Origin: Modicisalibacter radicis
GTDB lineage: Bacteria; Pseudomonadota; Gammaproteobacteria; Pseudomonadales; Halomonadaceae
Length of the DNA stretch: 64,000 nt
Direction: 5' to 3'
NCBI RefSeq assembly: GCF_900961225.1
Contig: NZ_CAAHFN010000048.1
Location: 62,001 to 126,000, forward strand
Part shown: positions 9,326 through 21,799 of the stretch, one piece after another
Layout of the letters: the number at the start of each line of letters is the position of its first letter
Position numbering within the stretch: the stretch's first letter is position 1
The notes under the pieces: model-generated
What the model saw: only the letters and a program-made list of their open reading frames with translations
Database searches by the model: none
What the model was told of the DNA's origin: nothing
Program-made: the position numbers and the translations under genes

Positions 9326-9464
9326 CGGAGCCCTTGTTCTGGTTACCGCCCGTCCAGGCGGTGACAAGTATGCCTGTCCTTACTTCGGGCCTTGTCCGAA
9401 GCGTGCCGGGAGCGTCGACTCGGCAGACGCTCCCGGGCACCCGGTTCGACTCCCGCCTCGTACG

Positions 9465-9489
9465 AAAAGCCGCCCACAGCGGCTTTTTT
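9465..9489. terminator. Rho-independent terminator after the amino acid ABC operon
   Basis: A perfect 9-bp stem: AAAAGCCGC at 9465-9473 pairs with 9479-9487 around a CCACA loop, running into six T residues. The A run on the left lets it work in both directions. It shields the following origin-like region from transcription. A second 10-bp stem (9408-9436), without a T run, lies just upstream. Confidence 0.9.
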
Positions 9490-9963
9490 CGCCTGTGGAT
9501 AATTATTTTTCCGCGACGCTGACGATCTTTCCACAGCCCGCGTCACAGGCGCCTTCCACCCTTCGACGACCGGCTGTTGATCGATACCGGCAAAGCCCAG
9601 GTACTCGACGGTGGATAAGCGGGGCACAAGTCCAGCTGTGGATAGGACGCTCTTTCGTCCACAGCCTGACGACCGTCCATACAGACGCCGTCGACTCGTT
9701 TTGCAATGCACCATCAACAATGCAAATTTATGATTCCATTAAACTAAAACCACTTTTCCACAAAAAATGTCCACACTAGTAGTAATAACAACAACAGAAC
9801 TTCTTCTTTATATACTTACTTTATTATTGATAGTGATTCGGTGACCCAGCGTCCGCCGGGGTGTGTGGAAAACCCCTGACGGTTACCCACAGGGACGTTA
9901 TACTGGCGCGCTTGATCACATTCGCCAGAAACGCACGCGCATCGCGCAAGTCGAGGTAACAAC
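9490..9963. other. oriC: Putative chromosomal replication origin (oriC)
   Basis: A gene-free region immediately upstream of mnmG, the position of oriC in many gammaproteobacteria. There is one perfect DnaA box, TGTGGATAA at 9494-9502. One-mismatch boxes lie at 9610-9618, 9637-9645, 9754-9762, 9864-9872 and 9883-9891, and weaker ones at 9527-9535, 9655-9663 and 9767-9775. A strongly AT-rich stretch (about 9712-9845), rich in short A and T tracts, would be the unwinding element. parA and parB follow within 4 kb. Box positions are seen; origin activity is inferred from the layout. Confidence 0.8.
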
Positions 9964-11868
9964 GTGGATTATCCCAACCGCTTCGATGTCATCGTCATCG
10001 GCGGTGGCCATGCGGGAACGGAAGCCGCACTGGCCGCCGCTCGCATGGGGTGCCAGACACTACTGCTGACGCACAACATCGAGACCCTGGGACAGATGTC
10101 CTGCAATCCGGCCATTGGCGGCATCGGCAAGAGCCACCTGGTCAAGGAGATCGATGCCCTGGGTGGCGCAATGGGGCTGGCAACCGATCGGGCCGGTATC
10201 CAGTTCCGAGTGCTCAACGCCCGCAAGGGGCCTGCCGTTCGCGCGACCCGGGCTCAGGCCGACCGTGTACGCTACAAGGCAGCCATTCGCGGCATGCTCG
10301 AGAACCAGCCCAACCTGACGCTGTTCCAACAGGGTGTGGATGACTTGATCGTCGACGGCGATACGGTCTGCGGCGCGGTGACCCAGACCGGAATTCGCTT
10401 CCATGCCGAGACCGTGGTGCTGTGCACCGGGACCTTCCTCGGCGGGGTCATCCACATCGGTCTCGACACCCATACCGGCGGTCGCGCCGGCGATCCGCCG
10501 GCCAATGCCCTGGCGCAGCGGCTGCGCGCACTGCCGTTTCGTGTCGACCGACTCAAGACCGGGACGCCGCCGCGTATCGATGCCAAGAGCGTCGATTTCA
10601 CGACCCTCGAGGAGCAACACGGTGACGCCCCCACCCCGGTGATGTCCTACCTGGGCACCCGCGAGATGCATCCGCGGCAGGTGAGTTGTCACATTGCTCA
10701 CACCAACGAGCGTACCCACGAGATCATCTTCGCCAATCTCGACCGCTCGCCGATGTATTCCGGAGTGATCGAAGGCGTCGGGCCGCGCTACTGTCCGTCG
10801 ATCGAGGACAAGGTTCATCGCTTCGCCGACAAGGCGAGCCATCAGATATTCATCGAACCCGAGGGGCTGGAGACCAACGAACTCTACCCCAACGGCATCT
10901 CCACCTCGTTGCCGTTCGACGTGCAGCTCGAGGTGGTGCGTTCGATCAAGGGGCTGGAAAACGCTCACATCACGCGGCCGGGTTATGCCATCGAGTACGA
11001 TTTCTTCGATCCCCGCGATCTGAGGCACTCGCTGGAAACCAAGTTTACCCACAACCTGTTCTTCGCCGGACAGATCAACGGCACCACCGGGTACGAGGAG
11101 GCCGGCGCCCAGGGGCTGCTGGCCGGCATCAATGCCGCCCTGCGGGTACGCGGCGAGGCCAGCTGGTGCCCGCGTCGCGACGAGGCCTACCTCGGCGTGC
11201 TGGTCGACGACCTGATCACCATGGGCACCCAGGAGCCCTACCGGATGTTCACCTCGCGCGCCGAGTACCGCTTGCTGCTGCGCGAAGACAACGCCGATCT
11301 GCGGCTGACCGAAACCGGCCGTGAGCTGGGTTTGATCGACGACGCCCGCTGGTCGGCCTTCGCCGCCAAGCGCGAGGCGATCGCCGACGAGCAGGCGCGG
11401 TTGCAGGCGACCTGGATCCACCCGGGCTCGGAGCAAGCCGAGCGACTCGCCGCCAAGCTGCCCAAGCCCCTCAAGCGCGAATTCAGCCTGCTCGAACTGC
11501 TCAAGCGTCCGGAGCTGGGTTATGCCGATCTCGTCGATGCCGACGGCGTTGCCGACGAACGCGTCGCCGAACAGATCCAGATCCAGGCCAAGTACCAGGG
11601 ATACATCGACCGCCAGCAGAACGAGATCAACAAGCTCAAGCGCCAGGAAGCGACACCGTTGCCGGCCGATCTCGACTATGCCCGGGTCGAGGGGCTGTCC
11701 AACGAGATTCGCGACAAGCTCAGTGCGGCGCGCCCGGAGACGCTGGCGCAAGCCGGCCGCATCTCCGGGGTTACTCCGGCGGCGGTGTCTATCCTGCTGA
11801 TCTACCTGAAAAAACACCGTCTTCTCGGCGAGGTGCGTGACGACGACGATCGCGCGGTGAATGCATGA
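9964..11868 (+). CDS. mnmG: tRNA uridine-5-carboxymethylaminomethyl modification enzyme MnmG
   Basis: 634 residues. Together with MnmE it adds the cmnm5 group to wobble U34 of several tRNAs, using FAD, NADH and folate. The N-terminus carries the FAD dinucleotide motif [18 protein letters not shown] (residues 12-29). [17 protein letters not shown] and the [11 protein letters not shown] segment follow, and the C-terminal MnmE-contact region ends near [18 protein letters not shown]. The start is a GTG with GAGGTAAC just upstream. The stop overlaps the rsmG start by four bases. It lies directly right of the putative origin. Confidence 0.97.
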   Translation: MDYPNRFDVIVIGGGHAGTEAALAAARMGCQTLLLTHNIETLGQMSCNPAIGGIGKSHLVKEIDALGGAMGLATDRAGIQFRVLNARKGPAVRATRAQADRVRYKAAIRGMLENQPNLTLFQQGVDDLIVDGDTVCGAVTQTGIRFHAETVVLCTGTFLGGVIHIGLDTHTGGRAGDPPANALAQRLRALPFRVDRLKTGTPPRIDAKSVDFTTLEEQHGDAPTPVMSYLGTREMHPRQVSCHIAHTNERTHEIIFANLDRSPMYSGVIEGVGPRYCPSIEDKVHRFADKASHQIFIEPEGLETNELYPNGISTSLPFDVQLEVVRSIKGLENAHITRPGYAIEYDFFDPRDLRHSLETKFTHNLFFAGQINGTTGYEEAGAQGLLAGINAALRVRGEASWCPRRDEAYLGVLVDDLITMGTQEPYRMFTSRAEYRLLLREDNADLRLTETGRELGLIDDARWSAFAAKREAIADEQARLQATWIHPGSEQAERLAAKLPKPLKREFSLLELLKRPELGYADLVDADGVADERVAEQIQIQAKYQGYIDRQQNEINKLKRQEATPLPADLDYARVEGLSNEIRDKLSAARPETLAQAGRISGVTPAAVSILLIYLKKHRLLGEVRDDDDRAVNA

Positions 11869-12491
11869 CGCCGGGCTGCGAGCGGCTTCTCGACCACGGT
11901 CTCGACGAACTGAGCATCGGCGTCGACGGCCAGGCACGCGAGCGTCTGCTGGCGCTGCTGGCGTTATTGCACAAGTGGAATCGCGCCTATAACCTCACCG
12001 CAGTGCGCGACCCCGAGGCCATGGTGACTCGTCACCTGCTCGACAGCGCCTCGGTGGCCTCCGCGGTGCACGGCCCACGGCTTCTGGATGTCGGCGCCGG
12101 GCCCGGGTTGCCCGGGCTGGTGCTGGCGATTCTCGATCCGACGCTTGCCGTGACGCTGCTCGACAGCAACGGCAAGAAGGTCCGGTTTCAGCGCCAGGCA
12201 GTGCTCGAGCTGGGGCTCGCCAATGTCGAACCGGTGCAGGCGCGCGTCGAGGATTTCAGCGCCGTGCCGTTCGATCAGATCATTTCGCGGGCCTTCGCCA
12301 GTCTCGCCGATTTCGTCACCCTCAGCGATCGACTGCTGGCCGTTGACGGCGAATGGCTGGCGATGAAGGGACCGGCCTGCGAGGATGAGGCGAGCCGATT
12401 GCCGGCCTCGGTCGTGCTCGGCGAGCGTCGTCGGCTCAGCGTGCCCGGCGATTCGGCCGTCCGCCACCTGCTGCACCTGCGTCGGCGCTAG
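11865..12491 (+). CDS. rsmG: 16S rRNA (guanine(527)-N7)-methyltransferase RsmG
   Basis: A 208-residue Rossmann-fold methyltransferase. The SAM-binding motif is [16 protein letters not shown] (about 72-87), preceded by [15 protein letters not shown] and HLLDSAS, both hallmarks of the GidB family. It methylates G527 in the 530 loop of 16S rRNA. Translation is coupled to mnmG through ATGA at 11865. It leads the short run rsmG-parA-parB. Confidence 0.96.
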   Translation: MTPGCERLLDHGLDELSIGVDGQARERLLALLALLHKWNRAYNLTAVRDPEAMVTRHLLDSASVASAVHGPRLLDVGAGPGLPGLVLAILDPTLAVTLLDSNGKKVRFQRQAVLELGLANVEPVQARVEDFSAVPFDQIISRAFASLADFVTLSDRLLAVDGEWLAMKGPACEDEASRLPASVVLGERRRLSVPGDSAVRHLLHLRRR

Positions 12492-12530
12492 CCGGCGACT
12501 TGGGGATCATCGTCGAGAAGGGAGTCACCC

Positions 12531-13298
12531 GTGACCAAGATCATCGCCTTGACCAACCAGAAGGGCGGCGTTGGCAAGACCACTACCGCGGTCAATCTGG
12601 CGGCCTGCCTGGCGGCGCTCGATCGCCGCGTGCTGCTGGTCGATCTCGATCCGCAGGGCCATGCCACCATGGGCAGCGGGGTCGACAAGCACGAGCTGGA
12701 TGGCAGCGTGCTCGACGTGCTGCTCGGCGACAAGCGGGCCGCCGAGGTCATTCTCGATTGCCCCGAGGCCGGTTATGCGCTGCTGCCGGGCAATGCCGAT
12801 CTGACCGCCGCCGAAGTCGACCTGCTCGATCGCGAGGGCCGCGAGCGCTGCCTGCACGAGGCGATCAGCGGCGTGGCCAGCGAGTACGATGTGGTGCTCA
12901 TCGACTGCCCGCCGTCGCTCAACATGCTGACCGTCAACGGCCTGACCGCCGCCGACGGCGTGCTGATACCGCTGCAGTGCGAGTTCTACGCCCTCGAGGG
13001 GCTCTCGGCGCTGCTCGATACCGTCGAGCAGATCCAGGCCAGCGTGAATCCCGCCCTGCAGGTGTTCGGCATCGTCCGCACCATGTACGACAACCGCAAC
13101 AGCCTGACCCGCGACGTCACCAAGCAGCTGCGGGAGTATTTCGGCGATACCCTGCTCAAGACCGCCATCCCCCGCAACGTGCGGGTCGCCGAGGCGCCCA
13201 GTCACGGCCTGCCGGTGACCAAGTACGCGCGCTTTTCGCGTGGCAGCCAGGCCCATCGGGTGCTGGCCAAGGAACTCATTCGTCGCCTCTCGCTATGA
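12531..13298 (+). CDS. parA: Chromosome partitioning ATPase ParA (Soj)
   Basis: 255 residues. The deviant Walker A motif KGGVGKTTTAVNLA is at residues 11-24, followed by LLVDLDPQGHATMGSG and VLIDCPPSLNMLTVNGL. It is a MinD/ParA-type ATPase that works with ParB to segregate the origin region. The start is a GTG, 39 bases after rsmG, with GGGAGTCA in front. The gene position, about 3 kb from the putative oriC, is the usual one for chromosomal par loci. Confidence 0.95.
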   Translation: MTKIIALTNQKGGVGKTTTAVNLAACLAALDRRVLLVDLDPQGHATMGSGVDKHELDGSVLDVLLGDKRAAEVILDCPEAGYALLPGNADLTAAEVDLLDREGRERCLHEAISGVASEYDVVLIDCPPSLNMLTVNGLTAADGVLIPLQCEFYALEGLSALLDTVEQIQASVNPALQVFGIVRTMYDNRNSLTRDVTKQLREYFGDTLLKTAIPRNVRVAEAPSHGLPVTKYARFSRGSQAHRVLAKELIRRLSL

Positions 13299-13326
13299 GC
13301 CGGGATAACCCACCAAGGAGCGCCCC

Positions 13327-14241
13327 ATGACTCGCAAACGTGCCCTGGGCCGTGGCCTGGATGCCCTGATCGGGGCGAACGCCCGCCGTCGCGACCTGCT
13401 CGATGCCGACATCCAGATCGATGGGCCGCTGGAAGACGGCGATGCGCAGCCGTCGGCAAGCGGCGAAGAGCGCCTGGCGCGCCTGCCGCTCGGCCAGCTG
13501 AGTCGCGGCAAGTACCAGCCGCGCCGCGAGATCCAGCCGGAAGCGCTCGAGGAACTCACCGACTCGATCCGCAGCCAGGGCGTGATGCAGCCGATCGTGG
13601 TGCGCCCGATCGGCGAGGATCGCTACGAGATCATCGCCGGCGAGCGGCGCTGGCGGGCCGCCCAGCTCGCCGAGCTAGACACCATTCCGGCGGTGGTGCG
13701 CGAGGTCAGCGACCAGAGCGCGCTGGCGCTGGCGCTGATCGAGAACATCCAGCGCGAGAACCTCAATCCGGTCGAGGAAGCGATGGCGCTCAAGCGCCTG
13801 CTCGAGGAGTTCGAGCTGACCCAGCAGCAGGTCGCCGACGCGGTGGGCAAGTCGCGTGCCCAGGTCGCCAACCTGTTGCGACTGCTGGCGCTCGACCCCG
13901 AGGTGCAGACGCTGCTCGAGCGGGGTGATCTCGACATGGGACATGCCCGGGCGCTATTGGTGCTGCCCGCCGTCAAGCAGCGCAAGGCCGCCCACGACGT
14001 GGTCAACAACGACCTTACCGTGCGGCAGACCGAAGCGCTGGTGAAGAAATATCAGGAGGGCAAGCCCGCGGAAAGAGCGGCGAACAAGCCTTCCGCCGAC
14101 GTGGCCCGGCTCGAGAGCAAGCTCGGCGATCTGCTCGGCGCGCCGGTGAAGATTCGCCATGGCCAGAGCGGCAAGGGCCGGGTGACCATCCACTACGCCA
14201 GTCTCGACGAGCTCGACGGCATTCTCGAGCACATTCGCTGA
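13327..14241 (+). CDS. parB: Chromosome partitioning protein ParB (Spo0J)
   Basis: 304 residues. It has the N-terminal KRALGRGLDALIG signature, the CTP-binding ParB N-domain with GERRWRAA (about 101-108) and IENIQRENLNPVEEA, and a helix-turn-helix around TQQQVADAVGKSRAQVANLLRL (160-181). The C-terminal dimerisation end is at the last 50 residues. It loads at parS sites and spreads as a CTP-dependent clamp. It follows parA by 28 bases with an AAGGAG ribosome site. I found no convincing parS in this window. Confidence 0.95.
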   Translation: MTRKRALGRGLDALIGANARRRDLLDADIQIDGPLEDGDAQPSASGEERLARLPLGQLSRGKYQPRREIQPEALEELTDSIRSQGVMQPIVVRPIGEDRYEIIAGERRWRAAQLAELDTIPAVVREVSDQSALALALIENIQRENLNPVEEAMALKRLLEEFELTQQQVADAVGKSRAQVANLLRLLALDPEVQTLLERGDLDMGHARALLVLPAVKQRKAAHDVVNNDLTVRQTEALVKKYQEGKPAERAANKPSADVARLESKLGDLLGAPVKIRHGQSGKGRVTIHYASLDELDGILEHIR

Positions 14242-14349
14242 ACCGCGAGCGGCGGATTCTTAGTTAGCATGTTAACTGGTTTTCCCCGACGATCCTCGCG
14301 CTTTGGTCGTAAGGTCGTCTAACTTCGCGCAAATTAGCGGCAGGCTCGG

Positions 14350-14378
14350 TTGAAGCCGGCACGCCGCTTCCCTATAAT
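14350..14378 (+). promoter_or_regulatory. Sigma70-type promoter of the atp operon
   Basis: TTGAAG at 14350-14355 and a perfect TATAAT at 14373-14378 are separated by 17 bases. They lie in the 213-base gap between parB and atpI, about 77 bases before the atpI start. No other sequence in the gap matches as well. Confidence 0.8.
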
Positions 14379-14454
14379 CCGCCGAGGTCTGACGCCGAGG
14401 GTGCGTTGGGTACGGATACAGCTGCGAATGGCGCCGCACCACACGTGAGAATTT

Positions 14455-14850
14455 ATGCCTGATCCGCTTCCGGCCCGGATAAAGCGCCCTCAGTTCAAAC
14501 GCCTGCTGGTGGCTCAGGCGATGGTCGTGCTGGCCGCGACGGCAATCGCAGCTATCCTGTCAGGCGCAGCAGCGGTTTCGGCATTGCTGGGTGGTCTGGT
14601 TTGCCTGCTGCCCAATGGTTATTTTGCCTGGCGTGCCTTTCGGTATCAGGGGGCTCGATTCGCCAGGGACATCGTCAAGAGTTTCTACCGTGCCGAGGCC
14701 GGCAAGTTCGGTTTGACGGCGGCATTGTTTGCCCTGGTATTCATTGCAGTGCCCCCTTCAAACCCCGCTTTCTTCTTTGGCGCTTACGTGGCGACGCTAG
14801 GTACGCAGTGGCTGGGCCCATGGCTGCTGCGCCGCCCGTCGCACACCTGA
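14455..14850 (+). CDS. atpI: ATP synthase accessory protein AtpI
   Basis: 131 residues with four membrane segments (for example VVLAATAIAAILSGAAAV and LLGGLVCLLPNGYFAW). It is the first gene of the ATP synthase operon and matches the UncI/AtpI family, which helps assemble the c-ring. The start is the ATG at 14455. The ribosome site (GTGAGAA) is weak, as is common for atpI, which is made in low amounts. Confidence 0.88.
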   Translation: MPDPLPARIKRPQFKRLLVAQAMVVLAATAIAAILSGAAAVSALLGGLVCLLPNGYFAWRAFRYQGARFARDIVKSFYRAEAGKFGLTAALFALVFIAVPPSNPAFFFGAYVATLGTQWLGPWLLRRPSHT

Positions 14851-15732
<882 letters not shown>

Positions 15733-15789
15733 CCGTGTAACCCCGTTAACCCGTAACCCGCTAAACCACTTGACTTGAAATTGGAGTGA

Positions 15790-16041
<252 letters not shown>

Positions 16042-16107
16042 ATCGCGGTCGGTCGCGAGACCTTCCGGGACGTTAACCCACAAATTTGTGAAGCGAGAGG
16101 TGCTGGC

Positions 16108-16578
16108 GTGAATCTGAACCTTACCCTGATCGGTCAGGCCATTGCCTTCGCGGTGTTCGTCTGGTTCTGCATGAAGTACGTATGGCCCCCGGTCATGCAG
16201 GCGCTGCAGGAACGCCAGAAGAAGATCGCCGATGGTCTGGACGCTGCCAGCCGTGCCACCCGTGACCTCGAACTGGCCCAGGAACAGGCCAACGAGACGT
16301 TGCGCGAGAGCAAGGAGCAGGCAGCCGAGATCCTTGAACAGGCCCATAAGCGGTCCAACCAGATGATCGAGGAGGCGCGCGACAACGCCCGCCAGGAGGG
16401 CGAGCGCATGATTGCCAACGCCCGTTCCGAGATCGAGCAGGAAATCAACCGCGCGAAGGAAGAGCTGCGTTCGCAGGTGGCGCGACTCGCCGTCGAAGGG
16501 GCGGAACGCATCCTGGAATCCTCCATCGACGAGGCCAAACATCGCGAGCTCGTCGACAAGCTCGCCGCCGAGCTCTGA
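16108..16578 (+). CDS. atpF: ATP synthase F0 subunit b
   Basis: 156 residues. One N-terminal membrane helix ([20 protein letters not shown]) is followed by a long charged coiled coil rich in Glu, Gln, Arg and Ala, which forms the peripheral stalk. The start is a GTG after AGCGAGAGGTG. It ends 11 bases before atpH. Confidence 0.96.
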   Translation: MNLNLTLIGQAIAFAVFVWFCMKYVWPPVMQALQERQKKIADGLDAASRATRDLELAQEQANETLRESKEQAAEILEQAHKRSNQMIEEARDNARQEGERMIANARSEIEQEINRAKEELRSQVARLAVEGAERILESSIDEAKHRELVDKLAAEL

Positions 16579-16589
16579 GGAGGTGACCC

Positions 16590-17129
16590 ATGGCTGAGAC
16601 GTCTACCGTCGCCCGGCCCTACGCCAAAGCGGCGTTCGAGTTCGCGCACGCCCAGGGGGCGCTGCAAGCCTGGTCCGAAATGCTGACATTGGCGGCCCGC
16701 GTGGTCGCCGATGACGCTATGCAGTCCCGCGTGCTGGGCAACCCAAGGTTGTCCGGCGACGAAAAGTCCGATGTGATCATCGGCGTCGGCGGCGATGCGT
16801 TCAGCGGGGAAGCTATCAACTTCCTGCGGACCCTGGGCCAGAAGAACCGCCTGGCGGCGCTGCCGGCGATCGCCGAGCAATTCGAGCTGCTCAAGGCGCA
16901 GCAGGAACAGCGCATGGACGTGACCATCGTCTCTGCCTATCCGCTCGACGCCACGCAGCAGGAAACGCTCGCGAGTGCCCTGGCCAAGCGCCTGAACCGC
17001 GAAATCTCCATTACCACTCAGTTGGACAGTGACCTGCTGGGCGGCGTCATCCTGCGTGCCGGCGATACCGTCATCGACGGTTCGGTGCGCGGTCGACTGA
17101 CCCGTCTGCGCGATTCACTTTCCGTCTGA
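16590..17129 (+). CDS. atpH: ATP synthase F1 subunit delta
   Basis: 179 residues. The N-terminal helical domain begins [18 protein letters not shown], and the family C-terminal signature is [22 protein letters not shown] (about 149-170). It joins the peripheral stalk to the top of F1. An AGGAGG ribosome site lies just before the ATG. Confidence 0.96.
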   Translation: MAETSTVARPYAKAAFEFAHAQGALQAWSEMLTLAARVVADDAMQSRVLGNPRLSGDEKSDVIIGVGGDAFSGEAINFLRTLGQKNRLAALPAIAEQFELLKAQQEQRMDVTIVSAYPLDATQQETLASALAKRLNREISITTQLDSDLLGGVILRAGDTVIDGSVRGRLTRLRDSLSV

Positions 17130-17145
17130 GTTTGAGGGACATGGC

Positions 17146-18690
17146 ATGCAGCAACTGAATCCTTCCGAGATCAGCGACATCATCAAGCAGCGCATCGAGA
17201 AGCTGGATGTCGCATCCGAAGCCCGTAACCAGGGCACCATCGTCAGCGTCTCCGACGGCATCGTGAAGATTCACGGCCTGGCGGATGCGATGTTCGGTGA
17301 AATGATCGAATTTCCCGGCAGCATCTTCGGCATGGTGCTCAACCTCGAGCGCGACAACGTCGGTGCCGTGGTGCTCGGCGACTACCAGCAGCTCGAAGAG
17401 GGCATGACCGCGCAGTGCACCGGTCGCATTCTCGAGGTGCCGGTGGGCCCCGAGCTGGTCGGCCGCGTGGTCGATGCGCTGGGCAACCCCATCGACGGCA
17501 AGGGCGAGATCGACGCCAAGCTGAGCGACGCGGTCGAGAAGGTCGCGCCGGGCGTGATCACCCGTCAGTCGGTCGACGAGCCGATCCAGACCGGTCTCAA
17601 GTCGATCGATGCCATGGTGCCGATCGGCCGCGGCCAGCGTGAGCTGATCATCGGCGATCGCCAGATCGGCAAGTCCGCCATCGCGGTCGATACCATCATC
17701 AACCAGAAGGGCAAGGGCGTTACCTGTATCTACGTGGCGGTGGGTCAGAAGCAGTCGACCATCGCCAGCGTGGTGCGCAAGCTCGAAGAGCACGGGGCGA
17801 TGGAACACACCATCGTCGTCGCCGCCGGCGCCGCCGATCCGGCCGCCATGCAGTTCCTGGCGCCGTACGCCGGCTGCTCGATGGGCGAATACTTCCGCGA
17901 CCGTGGCGAAGACGCGCTGATCGTCTACGACGACCTGACCAAGCAGGCCTGGGCCTACCGTCAGATCTCGCTGCTGCTGCGCCGCCCGCCGGGCCGCGAA
18001 GCCTACCCGGGCGACGTCTTCTACCTGCACTCGCGGTTGCTCGAGCGCGCCGCGCGGGTCAATGTCGACTACGTCGAGAAGTTCACCGATGGCGAGGTCA
18101 CCGGCAAGACCGGTTCACTGACCGCGCTGCCGCTGATCGAGACCCAGGGCGGCGACGTCTCGGCGTTCGTTCCCACCAACGTGATCTCGATCACCGACGG
18201 CCAGATCTTTCTCGAGACGGGGCTGTTCAACTCGGGCATCCGTCCGGCGATCAACGCCGGCCTGTCGGTATCCCGCGTGGGCGGCTCGGCGCAGACCAAG
18301 ATCATCAAGAAGCTGGGCGGCGGCGTGCGTCTGGCGCTGGCCCAGTATCGCGAACTGGCGGCATTCTCGCAGTTCGCCTCGGATCTCGACGAGGCCACGC
18401 GCAAGCAGCTCGAACATGGCCAGCGGGTCACCGAGCTGATGAAGCAGAAGCAGTACTCGCCGATGTCCGTGGCCGAAATGGCGCTGTCGCTGTTCGCTGC
18501 CAACGAAGGCTTCCTGGACGACGTCGACGTCAGCAAGGTGCTGGATTTCGAGGGCGCGCTGCACGACTACATGAAGTCGGAAAACGGCGAGCTGCTCGAC
18601 AAGATCAACCAGACCGGCGACTACAGCGACGAGATCAAGCAAGGTCTCAAGTCCGGCGTCGAGCAATTCAAGGCTACTCAGACCTGGTGA
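17146..18690 (+). CDS. atpA: ATP synthase F1 subunit alpha
   Basis: 514 residues, the usual length. The nucleotide-binding P-loop is GDRQIGKS at 170-177, where most homologues have GDRQTGKT. The arginine-finger region (ISVSRVG type) appears as [13 protein letters not shown] near residue 377. It is a non-catalytic nucleotide-binding subunit. A strong hairpin lies just after its stop, before atpG. Confidence 0.98.
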   Translation: MQQLNPSEISDIIKQRIEKLDVASEARNQGTIVSVSDGIVKIHGLADAMFGEMIEFPGSIFGMVLNLERDNVGAVVLGDYQQLEEGMTAQCTGRILEVPVGPELVGRVVDALGNPIDGKGEIDAKLSDAVEKVAPGVITRQSVDEPIQTGLKSIDAMVPIGRGQRELIIGDRQIGKSAIAVDTIINQKGKGVTCIYVAVGQKQSTIASVVRKLEEHGAMEHTIVVAAGAADPAAMQFLAPYAGCSMGEYFRDRGEDALIVYDDLTKQAWAYRQISLLLRRPPGREAYPGDVFYLHSRLLERAARVNVDYVEKFTDGEVTGKTGSLTALPLIETQGGDVSAFVPTNVISITDGQIFLETGLFNSGIRPAINAGLSVSRVGGSAQTKIIKKLGGGVRLALAQYRELAAFSQFASDLDEATRKQLEHGQRVTELMKQKQYSPMSVAEMALSLFAANEGFLDDVDVSKVLDFEGALHDYMKSENGELLDKINQTGDYSDEIKQGLKSGVEQFKATQTW

Positions 18691-18695
18691 TCGTT

Positions 18696-18719
18696 CGGGC
18701 CCGCCACACGGCGGGCCCG
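18696..18719 (+). terminator. Intercistronic hairpin between atpA and atpG
   Basis: CGGGCCCGCC at 18696-18705 pairs perfectly with 18710-18719 across an ACAC loop. No T run follows, so full termination is unlikely. It may stabilise the upstream message or lower atpG relative to atpA. Confidence 0.65.
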
Positions 18720-18756
18720 GGATTTCCCTGAGGGGCCACGAATAAGGTAGATCGCG

Positions 18757-19644
18757 ATGGCAGCTGCAAAAGAGATTCGCACCCAGATCGGGAGCATCAA
18801 GAATACGCAGAAGATCACCAGCGCCATGGAAATGGTCGCTGCGTCGAAGATGCGTAAGGCGCAAGAGCGGATGTGGGCCAGCCAGCCGTATGCCAAGCAG
18901 ATCCGCAAGGTCGTCGGTCATATCGCCAAGGCCAACCCCGAATACCGCCACCCGTACACCCTCGAGCGCGAGGTCGAGCGGGTCGGCTATATCGTCGTGT
19001 CCAGTGACCGTGGCCTGGCCGGCGGCTTGAACGTCAATCTGTTCAAGACGCTGGTCAGAGAAGCCAAGGGTTGGCGCGACAAGGGCGCCGAGATCGATTT
19101 CGTCGCCATCGGCGCCAAGGCCGGGACCTTCTTCCGCAATCACGGCGGCAACCTGCTTGCCGCCAAGAGCGGACTCGGCGAGTCGCCGGAGCCGAAGGAT
19201 CTGATCGGTAGTGTCAAGGTAATGCTGGATGCCTTCGACGAGGGCACCCTCGACCGGATCTACGTGGTGTACAACGAGTTCGTCAACACCATGTCGCAGA
19301 AGCCGGTGGCGCGCCAACTGGTGCCGCTGGTCACTTCCGACGAGGGGGGCGACGAGAGTGCCGACGAGGAACAGAACCGTCCCGACAACTGGGACTACCT
19401 GTATGAGCCGGATGCCCAGGACCTGCTCGACAAGCTGCTCAAGCGCTATGTCGAGGCCCAGGTCTATCAGGCGGTGGTCGAGAATGCAGCCTGCGAGCAG
19501 GCGGCGCGCATGATCGCGATGAAGAACGCGACCGACAACGCCGGCGACCTGATCGACGATTTGCAACTGGTGTACAACAAGGCCCGCCAGGCGGCCATTA
19601 CCCAGGAAATCTCCGAGATCGTAAGTGGCGCCGCCGCGGTATAG
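18757..19644 (+). CDS. atpG: ATP synthase F1 subunit gamma
   Basis: 295 residues. The conserved N-terminal coiled coil is [20 protein letters not shown], followed by [10 protein letters not shown]. The C-terminal partner, [15 protein letters not shown] (about 253-267), completes the rotor shaft. A charged insertion ([18 protein letters not shown], about 195-212) makes it slightly longer than the E. coli protein; acidic inserts are common in halophile proteins. Confidence 0.97.
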   Translation: MAAAKEIRTQIGSIKNTQKITSAMEMVAASKMRKAQERMWASQPYAKQIRKVVGHIAKANPEYRHPYTLEREVERVGYIVVSSDRGLAGGLNVNLFKTLVREAKGWRDKGAEIDFVAIGAKAGTFFRNHGGNLLAAKSGLGESPEPKDLIGSVKVMLDAFDEGTLDRIYVVYNEFVNTMSQKPVARQLVPLVTSDEGGDESADEEQNRPDNWDYLYEPDAQDLLDKLLKRYVEAQVYQAVVENAACEQAARMIAMKNATDNAGDLIDDLQLVYNKARQAAITQEISEIVSGAAAV

Positions 19645-21072
<1,428 letters not shown>

Positions 21073-21096
21073 GCCGTCCACCAAGAGGATCAAGGT

Positions 21097-21525
21097 ATGG
21101 CGAACAGCTTCCAATGCGAGATCGTCAGCGCCGAACGCTCGATCTTCTCCGGCGAGATCCGCCAGATTGTCGCCGCCGGGACGATGGGCGACCTGGGCAT
21201 CATGCCGGGGCACGCGCCGCTGTTGACCGAGCTCAAGCCGGGTCCGCTGCGGATCCTCGGCGAGGATGGCGAGGAGAGCATCTACTACGTCGACGGCGGC
21301 TTCATCGAAGTCCAGCCGACGCTGGTATCGGTGCTCGCCGACAGCGCGATGCGCGCGCGGGACCTCGACGAGGCCGAGGCCGAGGCGGCGCGCCAGGACG
21401 CACAGAAGTCGATCAACGAGCAGAAGTCGGACCTGGACTATACTCGGGCCGCGGCCGAGCTCGCCGAGGCGGTGGCCAAGCTACGCACCCTCGATCAGTT
21501 GCGCCGCATGAGCGGTAAGCGCTGA
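21097..21525 (+). CDS. atpC: ATP synthase F1 subunit epsilon
   Basis: 142 residues. The N-terminal beta sandwich contains IMPGHAPLLTELKPGPLRI and YVDGGFIEVQPTLVSVLAD; a helical C-terminal hairpin rich in Ala, Glu and Arg follows. It couples rotation to catalysis and can inhibit the enzyme. It is the last gene of the operon, followed 23 bases later by a strong terminator. Confidence 0.96.
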   Translation: MANSFQCEIVSAERSIFSGEIRQIVAAGTMGDLGIMPGHAPLLTELKPGPLRILGEDGEESIYYVDGGFIEVQPTLVSVLADSAMRARDLDEAEAEAARQDAQKSINEQKSDLDYTRAAAELAEAVAKLRTLDQLRRMSGKR

Positions 21526-21548
21526 TAAGCCTTTAGCGCCGTCAACGA

Positions 21549-21580
21549 ATGCCCCGTGGTTCGCCGCGGGGCATTTTTTT
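21549..21580 (+). terminator. Terminator of the atp operon with UUCG tetraloop
   Basis: An 11-bp stem (21549-21559 with 21564-21574, one G-U pair) is closed by a TTCG loop and followed directly by six T residues. The stable UUCG cap and U run are textbook for a rho-independent terminator. Confidence 0.95.
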
Positions 21581-21799
21581 GTGTGTCGGAAGGCGGGCGA
21601 GGCATGAGCGACCCTGCAACGGGGGCTGATGCGTGTAAGCCGAACGTATCCGGCAAGGCGAGCCGGCGTTACTGGTAAACGCTGAAAGGCACTAGGCATT
21701 GGTCGCGGTAGTCCGCGGACGTTGGTAGCGCCAGGCGGGTCGCCGTAGAATAGCGGGCTATGTTCGGCTCGGTACCTGTACACGAATAAAGGGGTGATG

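Noticed and set aside
10060..11937. A 625-codon open frame antisense to mnmG
   Set aside because: It is the composition shadow of mnmG with no ribosome site or recognisable domain.
14439..14452. CACACGTGAGA as a parS site near parB
   Set aside because: Only the central ACGTG matches; the TGTTTC/GAAACA arms are missing.
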